From NCBI RefSeq assembly GCF_003234115.2, contig NZ_CP126251.1, positions 2,542,001 through 2,606,000 on the forward strand: a DNA stretch of 64,000 nt, read 5' to 3'. Below, piece after piece: positions 34,046-42,511 of the stretch. The stretch comes from Curtobacterium sp. MCPF17_002 (GTDB lineage Bacteria; Actinomycetota; Actinomycetes; Actinomycetales; Microbacteriaceae). The translations under genes were made by a program, and so were the position numbers. A model generated the notes under the pieces. The model was not told where the DNA came from. It did no database searches and saw only the letters and a list, made by a program, of their open reading frames with translations. Each line of letters opens with the position of its first letter. Position 1 is the stretch's first letter.

Positions 34046-35305
34046 TCAGCCGACGGGCACCAGGCGCGCCACGGCCTCCAGGTGGTGGGTGTGCGGGAAG
34101 AGGTCGAACGCGCGCAGTGCCTCCAGGCGGTACCCGAGGTCCGCGAAGGTCGCGACGTCGCGGGCCAACGCGACCGGGTCGCAGGCGACGTAGACGACCT
34201 GTGCGGGCTGGAGCGCGGCGATCTGCACGACGCCTTCGCGGCCGGCGCCGGAGCGCGGCGGGTCGAGCACGATCGTGCCGGCGCGGTACCGCTGCCGTTC
34301 CGACGGCGACAGGGTGGCGGCGGTCCGCTGCAGCCAGCGGTCGACGCGGCCGGTCTCGGCGCGCGCGCCGATCCACTCGACGAGGTTCTCCTGCGCGTGC
34401 TCGGTGGCGCGGGGCGCGCTCTCGACGCTGGTGAGCCGCGCCTTCGGTCCGACGAGGTCGCCGAGTGCGGCGGCGAGCAGGCCGACGCCGCCGTAGAGGT
34501 CGAGGTGCTGGCCCTCGGGGTCGAGCCGGTCCCGGTCGACGAGGTCCTGCACGGCCGCGGTGAGCACGGCCGGCGCGGCGCGGTGCACCTGCCAGAAGCC
34601 GTTGTCGTCGACGGCGAACGAGCGCTCCCCGACGACCTCGGTGACGACGGTGGGCTTCTGCTCGTCGATGACGAGGCGGGCCCCTTCGGAGCCGCTCGGC
34701 GCCAGGACGTCGACGACGGACGCACCGGGCATCAGGCCGCGGCCGAGGGGTGCGCTGTCCTGCACGACGCGGCTCGCGAGCGGGAGCGACGTGACCGGCA
34801 CGACGGTGTGCGAGCGGGCCGCGAAGGGTCCGGCGGTACCGGACTCGTCGACGTGCAGCCGGACGCGGGTGCGCCAGCCGAGGCCGTTCGCCGCGTCGTC
34901 GCCGGGCGCCGCCTCGACGAGGACGTCGTGGCCGAGCACCTCCGCGAGGTCGGTGTGGGCGAACCGCGCGAACGAGTCCACCAGGACGTCGTGCTTCAGG
35001 GTGCGCTGGTGTGCGAGGGCGATGTGCCCGAACTCGGCGCCGCCGGGGCGGACGTCGGGGTCGCGGTCGAGTGCCGCCTCGGGCCAGACGTGGTCGACGC
35101 GGTGCTCGCTCGGCGTCTCGACCGAGACCGTGTCGGCGCGCCAGAACGACTTCTTGCGGTCCTCCGTCACCCGGGCCACGACCCGCTCGCCGGGCACCGC
35201 GTCCGACACGAACACCACCCGCCCCTCGTGCCGTGCGACCGAGATCCCGCCGTGGGCGATCCCGGTGACGTCGAGTTCGAGCAGCGTTCCGACCGATTCA
35301 CCCAT
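34046..35305 (-). CDS. TRAM-domain class I SAM-dependent RNA methyltransferase (TrmA/RlmD type)
   Basis: 419 residues. An N-terminal TRAM domain (LELDVTGIAHGGISVARHEGRVVFV) precedes the methyltransferase fold with HLDLYGGVGLLAAAL (SAM binding), TIVLDPPRSGAGREGV and the catalytic-Cys block VVYVACDPVALARD. It methylates a uridine (m5U) in rRNA or tRNA; which one cannot be told. The four Cys residues of an N-terminal Fe-S cluster, present in RlmD, are not seen. The start is 14 bp from the divergent maf gene. Confidence 0.9.
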   Translation of the reverse strand: MGESVGTLLELDVTGIAHGGISVARHEGRVVFVSDAVPGERVVARVTEDRKKSFWRADTVSVETPSEHRVDHVWPEAALDRDPDVRPGGAEFGHIALAHQRTLKHDVLVDSFARFAHTDLAEVLGHDVLVEAAPGDDAANGLGWRTRVRLHVDESGTAGPFAARSHTVVPVTSLPLASRVVQDSAPLGRGLMPGASVVDVLAPSGSEGARLVIDEQKPTVVTEVVGERSFAVDDNGFWQVHRAAPAVLTAAVQDLVDRDRLDPEGQHLDLYGGVGLLAAALGDLVGPKARLTSVESAPRATEHAQENLVEWIGARAETGRVDRWLQRTAATLSPSERQRYRAGTIVLDPPRSGAGREGVVQIAALQPAQVVYVACDPVALARDVATFADLGYRLEALRAFDLFPHTHHLEAVARLVPVG

Positions 35306-35319
35306 GGTTCGATGTTCCC

Positions 35320-36135
35320 ATGCGTCTGTACCTTGCGAGTACCTCCCCCGCCCGCCGAGCCCTCCTCGCCCAGTCCGGGATCGAGCCGGTGCACGTCGCG
35401 CCGGGGGTCGACGAGGATGCTGCGGTCGCCGCCGTGGCGTCGGCCCTCGGTCGGGACCTGACCGGTCCGGAGCTCGTCGCGATGCTCGCGATCGAGAAGG
35501 CGGCTGCGGTCGCGGACGCACCGCTCGCGGACGACGCTGCTGCTCCGGCTGCCGGCGCGCCGATCGACGGGTTCGTGTTCGGCGGGGACTCTGCGTTCGA
35601 GGTCGACGGCGTCCTGTACGGCAAGCCCCACGACCCCGCCGTGGCCCGCGACCGGTGGCGGCAGATGCTCGCCGCCGGCGGCGGCACGCTGTGGAGCGGA
35701 CACTGCGTGATCGACCGGCGCCGCGCCCTGGACACGACCGACGACCGGCCTGGAGGCGCGGGGCGGGCCCGCACCGCGCCTCCAGTCCGCACCGTGGACG
35801 CGTCGGGCGGCGGGCCGCTCGGCCTGGCCGGCTCCGTCGCGGACGTCGCGCCCGGCGGATCGGGGCTCGTCGCCGACGGCGACCGCGTCGTCGCGGTCGA
35901 CAGCGCGGTGCTCACCTTCGCCGAGGACATGTCGCCCGAGGAGATCGACGCGTACGTCGCGACGGGTGAACCGCTCGAGGTCGCCGGGGCCTTCACCATC
36001 GACGGCCGGGCCGCCGCGTACATCACCCGGATCGACGGCGCCCCCTCCGCCGTCGTCGGGTTGTCGCTGCCGGTCCTCCGTTCGATGCTGTTGCGGGGCT
36101 TCGGCATCGCCTGGCACGACCTCTGGGCACTGTAG
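35320..36135 (+). CDS. maf: Maf-family nucleotide pyrophosphatase with an internal insertion
   Basis: 271 residues, against roughly 200-220 for typical Maf proteins. LYLASTSPARRALLAQSGI is the nucleotide-binding N-terminus; FGGDSAFEVDG and KPHDPAVARDRWRQML follow, and MSPEEIDAYVATGEPLEVAGAF, IDGRAAAYI and GLSLPVLRSMLLRG close the fold. Between GHCVID and LTFAED lie about 60 extra residues, in the middle of which sits a complete CTGGAGGCGCG hairpin repeat translated in frame. Maf hydrolyses dTTP/UTP or modified nucleotides to limit their incorporation. It precedes accA3, as in mycobacteria. Confidence 0.9.
   Translation: MRLYLASTSPARRALLAQSGIEPVHVAPGVDEDAAVAAVASALGRDLTGPELVAMLAIEKAAAVADAPLADDAAAPAAGAPIDGFVFGGDSAFEVDGVLYGKPHDPAVARDRWRQMLAAGGGTLWSGHCVIDRRRALDTTDDRPGGAGRARTAPPVRTVDASGGGPLGLAGSVADVAPGGSGLVADGDRVVAVDSAVLTFAEDMSPEEIDAYVATGEPLEVAGAFTIDGRAAAYITRIDGAPSAVVGLSLPVLRSMLLRGFGIAWHDLWAL
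35750..35785. repeat. CTGGAGGCGCG hairpin repeat inside maf
   Basis: CTGGAGGCGCG and CGCGCCTCCAG flank 14 bases. The element keeps the maf frame open and falls inside the segment that other Maf proteins lack. Confidence 0.75.
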
Positions 36136-36214
36136 ACAACCGCACCTGTTCCGGGTGGTTCTTTGTGGGTGCCATTCAATTCACACCCCCGCCGCACGAA
36201 TACGCTGATGTGTC

Positions 36215-37993
36215 ATGCCCCGTATCAGCAAGGTCCTCATCGCGAACCGCGGCGAGATCGCCGTCCGCATCATCCGCGCGGCCCGCGACGCAGGCAAGGC
36301 ATCGGTCGCGGTCTACGCCGACCAGGACCGTGACGCCCTCCACGCTCGCCTCGCTGACGAGGCCTACGCGCTGAACGGCACCACGAGCGCCGACACCTAC
36401 CTCGTCATCGACAAGATCATCTCGGTCGCCAGGCGATCCGGCGCCGACGCCGTGCACCCCGGGTACGGGTTCCTCGCCGAGAACGCCGACTTCGCCCGCG
36501 CCGTCATCGACGCCGGGCTCACCTGGATCGGCCCGTCGCCCGAGTCGATCGAGCGCCTGGGCGACAAGGTGTCCGCGCGCCACGTCGCCGAGAAGGTCGG
36601 CGCACCGCTCGCGCCGGGCACCATCGAGCCCGTGCAGGACGTCTCCGAGGTCGTCGACTTCGTCGACCAGGTCGGTCTGCCCGTCGCGATCAAGGCGGCG
36701 TTCGGCGGTGGCGGTCGTGGTCTGAAGGTCGTCCGCGACCGTGCCTCGGTCGAGGAGCTCTTCGAGTCCGCCACGCGTGAGGCGATCGCCGCGTTCGGTC
36801 GGGGCGAGTGCTTCGTCGAGAAGTACCTGGACAAGCCGCGCCACGTCGAGACCCAGTGCCTGGCGGACGAGCACGGCAACGTCGTCGTGGTCTCCACCCG
36901 CGACTGCTCCCTGCAGCGTCGTCACCAGAAGCTCGTCGAGGAAGCCCCGGCGCCCTACCTGACGCCCGAGCAGCAGACCGCGCTGTACGAGTCGTCGAAG
37001 GCGATCCTCCGCGAGGTCGGCTACGTCGGTGCCGGCACCTGCGAGTTCCTCATCGGCGCCGACGGCACCGTGTCCTTCCTCGAGGTGAACACCCGCCTGC
37101 AGGTCGAGCACTGCGTGTCCGAGGAGGTCACCGGCATCGACCTCGTGCGCGAGCAGTTCCGCATCGCCGAGGGCGGCGTGCTCGACTACGCCGACCCGAC
37201 GCCGCGCGGGCACTCGTTCGAGTTCCGCATCAACGGCGAGGACCCGGGTCGCAACTTCTTCCCGGCGCCCGGCCCCGTGCACGCGTTCAACGCACCGTCC
37301 GGCCCCGGCGTCAGGGTCGACTCCGGTGTCGTCTCCGGCGACGTCGTGTCCGGATCGTTCGACTCGATGCTCGCGAAGCTCATCGTCACCGGTGCCACGC
37401 GCGCCGAAGCGCTCGAGCGTTCGCGCCGTGCGCTGGCCGAGTTCGAGGTGACGGGGCTGCCGACCGTGCTGCCCTTCCACCGCGCGGTCGTGTCCGACCC
37501 GGCGTTCGCCACGTCCGACGAGACGCCGTTCAGCATCTACACGCAGTGGATCGAGACCGAGTTCCAGAACGACATCCCGGCGTGGAGCGGCTCCCCCGAG
37601 GAACTCCCGGAGCCGGCGGCGCGCGACTCGGTCGTCGTCGAGGTGCAGGGCAAGCGCATCGAGGTCACCATGCCGTCGATCGTCGGAGGCGGCGCTGCCG
37701 GTGCCGCCGGTCGTCGTCCGGCCGGCCCCACCGCTCCCCCGAAGCGCCGCGCCTCGGGCGTCCGCGGCGGGCTGGCGTCGTCCGGTTCGGTCACGTCGCC
37801 GATGCAGGCCACCGTGGTGAAGCTCGCGGTCGCCGAGGGTGACACCGTGGTGAAGGGCGACCTGCTCGTCGTGCTCGAGGCCATGAAGATGGAGCAGCCC
37901 GTGCAGGCCCCGCGCGACGGCGTCGTCACCGGGCTGAACGCCCCCGTCGGTCAGACGGTCTCGTCCGGGCACGTGTTGCTCGAGCTGGCGTAG
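36215..37993 (+). CDS. accA3: Acyl-CoA carboxylase alpha subunit (biotin carboxylase + BCCP)
   Basis: 592 residues. The biotin carboxylase domain (1-450) has [47 protein letters not shown] and [13 protein letters not shown] Gly/Ala/Pro linker at about 490-520 leads to the biotinyl domain with EAMKMEQP near residue 558, whose Lys is biotinylated by BirA. It carboxylates biotin for the AccD/AccE complex feeding fatty-acid and methyl-branched acyl synthesis. A TACGCT box at 36201-36206 would give a leader of only about two bases. Confidence 0.97.
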   Translation: MPRISKVLIANRGEIAVRIIRAARDAGKASVAVYADQDRDALHARLADEAYALNGTTSADTYLVIDKIISVARRSGADAVHPGYGFLAENADFARAVIDAGLTWIGPSPESIERLGDKVSARHVAEKVGAPLAPGTIEPVQDVSEVVDFVDQVGLPVAIKAAFGGGGRGLKVVRDRASVEELFESATREAIAAFGRGECFVEKYLDKPRHVETQCLADEHGNVVVVSTRDCSLQRRHQKLVEEAPAPYLTPEQQTALYESSKAILREVGYVGAGTCEFLIGADGTVSFLEVNTRLQVEHCVSEEVTGIDLVREQFRIAEGGVLDYADPTPRGHSFEFRINGEDPGRNFFPAPGPVHAFNAPSGPGVRVDSGVVSGDVVSGSFDSMLAKLIVTGATRAEALERSRRALAEFEVTGLPTVLPFHRAVVSDPAFATSDETPFSIYTQWIETEFQNDIPAWSGSPEELPEPAARDSVVVEVQGKRIEVTMPSIVGGGAAGAAGRRPAGPTAPPKRRASGVRGGLASSGSVTSPMQATVVKLAVAEGDTVVKGDLLVVLEAMKMEQPVQAPRDGVVTGLNAPVGQTVSSGHVLLELA

Positions 37994-38011
37994 GCCCCCG
38001 GGCGGGCGCAT

Positions 38012-38073
38012 CGCACAACCAAAGTCACCGCGAACCGCGTCTTTGCGCGATTCACGGTGAGTTTCGTTGTGCG
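38012..38073. repeat. 62-bp palindromic repeat, copy B
   Basis: The outer arm CGCACAACCAAAGTC faces accA3; the inner arm ends GTTTCGTTGTGCG. It lies 18 bp after the accA3 stop and 22 bp from the end of the next gene. It is inverted relative to copy C. Confidence 0.85.
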
Positions 38074-38095
38074 CCGGCCCACCCACCATTGCGGG

Positions 38096-39037
38096 TCAGC
38101 GCATGTGGACGAACGAGCGAGGAACGATCGGAAGGCCAACGCTCCGCAGCACACCCCGGAGCGCGTCCGCGTCGTGTGCCTCTCGCCAGCCGAATCGTCC
38201 GAGCGCTCGGACGTCGGGATGCCGACGAAGGCGGTCTTCTCGACGTTTCTCGGCCACGACGACGTCGGCCGCTGTCGAACCGGCAGCGCGCAGTGCTGGG
38301 TCGAGGTACTTCGCGCGACCGTCGAACTCAAGGACGATCCCCTGCTCGGGGTACCAGAAGTCCACGCGCCCGATGAGGCCCGCTGCGTCGCGGAACTCCT
38401 GCTGGAGGACGGGCCGCGGTGCACCCAGCTCGTCGAGCGCGACCCTTCCGATCGACTCACCCGGCGACCCGCTCGCAGGATCAGCGAGCTCGATGGCGGT
38501 CAGCGCTCTGCGACGGCCGTGCACGGCGTTCCGCTGCTCGACTTCGCCGGTCAGTTCGCGGGAGGTGAGCCCGATCTGCATGGCGGCGTCCAGCGCCGGA
38601 ACCGAGACCCGCAGCTCGTAGGAGATGGCCAGGTCAGCGGCCGTCGTGACGAGGTCCGTGAGCAGTCGTCCGTTCGCGACCATGGAGTCCGTGCGGAGCG
38701 TTCGGCCGGCGCCCGGACGCTTCCGGACGTGTGCGAGCCCCTGGGAAGTCGTCCGCCGGGGATCGATGACGTCGACCGTCTCGGGGAACTCACCAGACCA
38801 GGGCAACCCGTGCAGGGCCGCGGCCGAAGCATGTGAGACTACGAGACGGTCGTGGACGGCCTTGATGCGAGCGATGTGCCGCTCCCCCGGAGTCGCACGG
38901 CGCCACTCATCCGCGTCGACGAAGCGTCCCGGAACCAGTCGGACGAGGGTTCCTGCATCTGCGCGCTGACGAAGCGTTCGTCCACGGCGACCACTCGGGT
39001 CCGCTCGGCCACCGGTGATGATCGTGAGTCGCGCCAT
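38096..39037 (-). CDS. AbiEi-like/DUF559-like protein of unknown function
   Basis: 313 residues. The N-terminal 60 residues (SGRRGRTLRQRADAGTLVRLVPGRF, quoted in pieces: SGRRGRTLRQRADAG and TLVRLVPGRFVD) look like the winged-helix start of AbiEi-type antitoxins. VSHASAAALHGLPW follows. The C-terminal third has VDFWYPEQGIVLEFDGRAKY, a Vsr/DUF559-type endonuclease core with the D...EFDGxxKY pattern, then RREDRLRRHP. Such proteins are common and uncharacterised in Actinobacteria. No AbiEii nucleotidyltransferase partner is nearby, so a toxin-antitoxin role is unlikely. ATG 39037 was chosen as the first Met of the conserved part. Flanked by inverted 62-bp palindromes. Confidence 0.65.
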   Translation of the reverse strand: MARLTIITGGRADPSGRRGRTLRQRADAGTLVRLVPGRFVDADEWRRATPGERHIARIKAVHDRLVVSHASAAALHGLPWSGEFPETVDVIDPRRTTSQGLAHVRKRPGAGRTLRTDSMVANGRLLTDLVTTAADLAISYELRVSVPALDAAMQIGLTSRELTGEVEQRNAVHGRRRALTAIELADPASGSPGESIGRVALDELGAPRPVLQQEFRDAAGLIGRVDFWYPEQGIVLEFDGRAKYLDPALRAAGSTAADVVVAEKRREDRLRRHPDVRALGRFGWREAHDADALRGVLRSVGLPIVPRSFVHMR

Positions 39038-39141
39038 GCCCGGATCATCTCGGGCTGCGCTTCGAGATCTGCCGCTCGCCGGCCCGGATGTGGATGGAGC
39101 AGCACGGAACGCTCCATGTGGAGGAGAGCGCGCAGTGCCGT

Positions 39142-39203
39142 CGCACAACGAAAGTCGCCCCGAGCCGCGCGAATGCGTGGTTCGGGGCGACTTTGGTTGT
39201 GCG
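39142..39203. repeat. 62-bp palindromic repeat, copy C
   Basis: Starts CGCACAACGAAAGTC and ends GACTTTGGTTGTGCG, with near-perfect arms through CCCCGA...TCGGGG. It lies between the DUF559-like gene and the end of the phosphohexomutase gene. Confidence 0.85.
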
Positions 39204-39257
39204 ACGTGCGCGGGAGCGTGCGCGGCGAGCGCGTGCGCCGCGCGGGCGGGACGCGCC

Positions 39258-40934
39258 CTACGAGACGAGGGGGCGCACGGCCGCGGCGAGGGCGTCGACG
39301 AGCGACTGGGCCTCGGCGGGGGTGGACGCCACCGTGTCGATGTAGACCTTCACCTTGGGCTCGGTGCCGCTCGGGCGGACGATCACGCGCGCCTCGCCGG
39401 TCAGGTCGTAGCGCAGGATGTCCGACGGCGGGAAGCCCTCGACCCCGTCGAGGTAGTCCGTCGTGGACACGACGGACAGGTCGCCGAGCGACGACGGCGG
39501 CGACGTGCGCAACGACTGCATGATCGTGCCGATGCGGCTGAGGTCGTCCACGCGGGTCGAGACCTGCCCGGAGGCGAACGCGCCGAACTCCGCGGCGAAG
39601 GCGTCGAGGTGGTCGGCGATCGTCGAACCGGCAGCCGCGAGCTCGTCGGCAAGGGACAGCAGGTCGAGCGCCGCCGAGATGCCGTCCTTGTCGCGGACGA
39701 CCGACGGGTCGACCAGGTAGCCGAGCGCCTCCTCGTAGCCGAACAGCAGGTCCGGCACGCGCGACACCCACTTGAAGCCGGTCAGGGTGTCCCGGTACTC
39801 CAGGCCGTGACGGGCGGCGACGCGCGAGAGCGCCGGCGACGACACGATCGACGCTGCGAGGGTGCCGGTGACCCCGGCCGCGACGGCACGGGTCGCAGCA
39901 CGCCACCCGAGCAACCAGCCCACCTCGTTGCCGGACAGCCGACGGAACGACGGCGCGTCCGACCCGGACACGACCGGGATCGCGAGCGCCAGCCGGTCGG
40001 CGTCGGGGTCGTTCGCGATGACGAGGTCCGCCCCGACCGCGATCCCGCGGGCGATCGACAGGTCCATCGCCCCCGGCTCCTCGGGGTTCGGGAACGACAC
40101 GGTCGGGAAGGCCCCGTCCGGCTCGATCTGCTCCGGCACCACCACCGGCGGAGCGAACCCGGCTGCGGCGAACACCGCGCGCGCGGTCTCCCACCCGACG
40201 CCGTGCATGGCCGTGTACACGACCTTCGGCTGCGCATCCGGTGCGAGTACCGGCGCGGGCACGGTCGCGGCCGTGGCGGCCACGTACGCGTCGAGGAGGG
40301 CCGACGTGGCGACGGTGTAGTCGGTGGCGCGCGGCAGGTCGGTGATCGACCCGGCAGCGACGGCGTCGATGGCCGTGGCGATCTCGCCGTCGACCGGCGG
40401 CACGATCTGGGAGCCCTCGTCCTCACCGCCGAGGTAGACCTTGTAGCCGTTGTCCCGCGGCGGGTTGTGGCTCGCCGTGACCATGACGCCCGCGCCGACC
40501 CCGAGGTGCCGCACCGCGAACGCGAGCACGGGCGTGGGGAGCGCCGACGGCAGCAGGGTGACCTCGAGCCCGAGGCCGCGCATCACCTCGGCGGAGTCGC
40601 GGGCGAAGACGTCGGAGTTGACCCGGCCGTCGTAGCCGATGACGACACTCTGCTGTCGCCCGGTGTCGATGAGGAAGCGCGCGAGCCCCGCCGCCGCCTG
40701 CGTGACGACGACCCGGTTCATCCGGAGCGGCCCGTACCCGAGCTCGGCGCGGAGTCCGGCCGTGCCGAACGCCAGGCGACCGGAGAAGCGGGCGGCGAGC
40801 GCCTGCACCTCGGGCCCGGAACCGTCGGCAGCCGCGGCGATCGCGGCCTCGAGCTCCGACCGGGTGACGGGGTCGGGGTCCTGCGCGAGCCAGGAACGAG
40901 CCGTCGTCAGCAGGGCGTCGAGCGCGATCTTCAC
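39258..40934 (-). CDS. Phosphohexomutase-family enzyme, probable phosphopentomutase
   Basis: 558 residues, the length of the PGM2/PgcA branch. SGRLAFGTAGLRAELGYG and VIGYDGRVNSDVFA at the N-terminus, the phosphoserine loop VMVTASHNPPRDNGYKVYL, the metal site ANDPDADRLALAI, and the C-terminal VRPSGTEPKVKVYI phosphate site. Its start overlaps the purine nucleoside phosphorylase stop (ATGA), and M. tuberculosis has the same deoD-pmmB pairing. PGM2-type enzymes isomerise ribose-1-phosphate to ribose-5-phosphate, which would complete the salvage operon in which no deoB is visible. A phosphomannomutase role for the manC pathway is the alternative. Confidence 0.85.
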   Translation of the reverse strand: MKIALDALLTTARSWLAQDPDPVTRSELEAAIAAAADGSGPEVQALAARFSGRLAFGTAGLRAELGYGPLRMNRVVVTQAAAGLARFLIDTGRQQSVVIGYDGRVNSDVFARDSAEVMRGLGLEVTLLPSALPTPVLAFAVRHLGVGAGVMVTASHNPPRDNGYKVYLGGEDEGSQIVPPVDGEIATAIDAVAAGSITDLPRATDYTVATSALLDAYVAATAATVPAPVLAPDAQPKVVYTAMHGVGWETARAVFAAAGFAPPVVVPEQIEPDGAFPTVSFPNPEEPGAMDLSIARGIAVGADLVIANDPDADRLALAIPVVSGSDAPSFRRLSGNEVGWLLGWRAATRAVAAGVTGTLAASIVSSPALSRVAARHGLEYRDTLTGFKWVSRVPDLLFGYEEALGYLVDPSVVRDKDGISAALDLLSLADELAAAGSTIADHLDAFAAEFGAFASGQVSTRVDDLSRIGTIMQSLRTSPPSSLGDLSVVSTTDYLDGVEGFPPSDILRYDLTGEARVIVRPSGTEPKVKVYIDTVASTPAEAQSLVDALAAAVRPLVS

Positions 40935-41758
40935 AGTGCCGCCACCACGCGGGCGAGCAGGTCCGCGAGGACCGGCTCGGCCTGCTTGCCGGCCTCGAGC
41001 ACCTCGGTGTGCGACAGCGGGGTCTTCTGGATGCCCGCGGCGAGGTTCGTGATGAGCGAGAAGCCGAGGACCTCCATGCCGGCCTGACGCGCGGCGATGG
41101 CCTCGAGTGCCGTGGACATGCCGACGATGTGGCCGCCGATGACCTTCGCCATCTGGACCTCTGCCGGGGTCTCGTAGTGCGGGCCGCGGAACTGCGTGTA
41201 GACGCCCTCGTCGAGCGACGGGTCGACGCCGTGGGCGACCGCGCGCAGCCGGGAGGAGTACAGGTCGGTCAGGTCGACGAACGTCGCGCCCTCGAGCGGG
41301 CTGTCCGCCGTGAGGTTGATGTGGTCGCTGATGAGGACCGGAGTACCCGGCGTCCAGTGCTCCTTGATGCCACCGGCACCGTTCGTGAGGACCATGATCG
41401 AGGCGCCGGTCGCGGCCGCGGTCCGGACGCTGTGCACGACCCGACGGACGCCGTGGCCCTCGTAGTAGTGCGTGCGTGCTCCGATGACGAGCGCGTGGCG
41501 GCCGTCGGGCATGCGGATGGAACGAACCGTGCCCGAGTGTCCGGGGACGGCCGATGCGCTGAAGCCGGGGACGTCCGACGCGGGGATCTCGGACACCGTC
41601 TCACCGACGAGGTCCGCCGCCTTGCCCCAGCCGGAGCCGAGGGTCAGGGCGATGTCGTGGCGCTCGATGCCGGACCGGTCGGCGATGACTGCGGCGGCGG
41701 CGCGCGCGACCTCGAAGGGGTCGGCGGCGGGGTCGTTCAGCGGGTTCTCCGTGCTCAT
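40931..41758 (-). CDS. punA: Purine-nucleoside phosphorylase
   Basis: 275 residues, trimeric PNP class. LGSGWGKAADLVGE, THYYEGHGVRRVVHSVRTAAA, VLTNGAGGIKEHWTPG, GPHYETPAEVQM and GMSTALEAIAARQAGMEVLG are standard motifs (phosphate, base and ribose sites). It splits inosine and guanosine (and deoxy forms) to base and (deoxy)ribose-1-phosphate. ATG 41758 lies six bases after TAGAGT, so besides operon read-through it has its own leaderless promoter. Confidence 0.95.
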   Translation of the reverse strand: MSTENPLNDPAADPFEVARAAAAVIADRSGIERHDIALTLGSGWGKAADLVGETVSEIPASDVPGFSASAVPGHSGTVRSIRMPDGRHALVIGARTHYYEGHGVRRVVHSVRTAAATGASIMVLTNGAGGIKEHWTPGTPVLISDHINLTADSPLEGATFVDLTDLYSSRLRAVAHGVDPSLDEGVYTQFRGPHYETPAEVQMAKVIGGHIVGMSTALEAIAARQAGMEVLGFSLITNLAAGIQKTPLSHTEVLEAGKQAEPVLADLLARVVAAL

Positions 41759-41764
41759 GCCCCA

Positions 41765-41770
41765 ACTCTA
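41765..41770 (-). promoter_or_regulatory. -10 box for leaderless punA transcript
   Basis: TAGAGT on the minus strand, six bases before ATG 41758. Confidence 0.5.
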
Positions 41771-41786
41771 AAGGGCGGCTGAGCGC

Positions 41787-42065
41787 TCAGTGCTCCCCGA
41801 GCGCCCGGTCCACCGCCGCCGTGATCTCACCCTGGTCGAAGTGGTTCCGGATGACGATGACCTCGGCGTAGGTCTCCCCGATCGCCTCGACGAACTCCTG
41901 GCTGGTGAGGATGACGTTCGCGTCGTCGGACACCTTCTGCACCGATGCCACGTCCGCCGCCACGACCGACGCCGTCAGCCCCAGCGTGGCGAGCGCCTTC
42001 TCGGCGTTCACCTTGAGGATCGCGCTCGCACCGATCCCGGCACCGCAGATGGTCACGATCTTCAC
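41787..42065 (-). CDS. PTS EIIB component (ascorbate/lactose-like type)
   Basis: 92 residues. MKIVTICGAGIGASAILKVN has the phospho-accepting Cys in the P-loop-like CGAGIGAS, as in UlaB/SgcB-type IIB proteins. The C-terminus is VIVIRNHFDQGEITAAV. It would pass phosphate from EIIA to a sugar entering through an EIIC protein, but no EIIC gene is in the window. The start overlaps the IIA stop (42062-42065). Confidence 0.88.
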   Translation of the reverse strand: MKIVTICGAGIGASAILKVNAEKALATLGLTASVVAADVASVQKVSDDANVILTSQEFVEAIGETYAEVIVIRNHFDQGEITAAVDRALGEH

Positions 42066-42508
42066 GCTGACACTCCCATGATGGCGCGGACCTCGTCCGC
42101 CGTCGTGGCCGCCGCGAGCCGTCCGGTCACGGTGGCGTCGTTGAACAGGTTGGCGATCTCGCCGATGGACTCGAGGTGTGTCCCGACCCCGGCCACCGCG
42201 AGCCCGAGCACGACCCGGACGGGGTCGTTGTGCGGGTGCCCGAACGCGACCGGCGACGCGAGCGTCACGACGGACAACCCGTCACGGAGGACCGCCGGCC
42301 CCGGTCGGGCGTGCGCGAACGCGAGCCCCGGGGAGATGACGATGTACGGTCCGTGCTCGTCCACCAGGGCGATCATGGCCTCGGTGTAGGGGTCGGTGGT
42401 CGCCCCAGAAGCGACGAGGGCACCGCCGGCCAGCCGGAGCGCCTCGCGCCACGAGGACGCGGAGGCCCCGAGCACGACGGCGTCGTCCGGCAGTGGCGGC
42501 AACGGCAT
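42062..42508 (-). CDS. PTS EIIA component (fructose/mannitol superfamily)
   Basis: 148 residues. SWREALRLAGGALVASGATTDPYTEAM leads to the active-site block YIVISPGLAFAHARP with the phospho-His, then VAFGHPHNDPVRVVLGLA, as in UlaC. (The first block spans adjoining segments SWREALRLAGGALVASG and ATTDPYTEAM.) It takes phosphate from HPr. It lies three bases after adenosine deaminase and four bases over EIIB, inside a nucleoside salvage operon. The substrate or regulatory target is unknown. Confidence 0.88.
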   Translation of the reverse strand: MPLPPLPDDAVVLGASASSWREALRLAGGALVASGATTDPYTEAMIALVDEHGPYIVISPGLAFAHARPGPAVLRDGLSVVTLASPVAFGHPHNDPVRVVLGLAVAGVGTHLESIGEIANLFNDATVTGRLAAATTADEVRAIMGVSA

Positions 42509-42511
42509 GCG

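Larger units (their letters stand above)
38012..39203. mobile_element. Candidate palindrome-bounded cassette carrying a nuclease-like gene
   Basis: A single gene (38096-39037) is bounded by palindromes B and C. Their outermost 15 bases are perfect inverted repeats of each other, CGCACAACCAAAGTC and GACTTTGGTTGTGCG, whereas the inner arms carry the variant CGCACAACGAAA. A third, geneless palindrome lies at 3412-3473. This layout resembles REP-type elements that travel with a dedicated enzyme. No target-site duplication is obvious. Confidence 0.4.

Noticed and set aside
36136-36180. Terminator after maf
   Set aside because: AACCGCACC and GGGTGGTT pair only imperfectly, too weak to call.
38096-39037. 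AbiEi antitoxin of a type IV toxin-antitoxin pair
   Set aside because: No AbiEii-like nucleotidyltransferase lies next to it; the nuclease-like C-terminus argues for another role.
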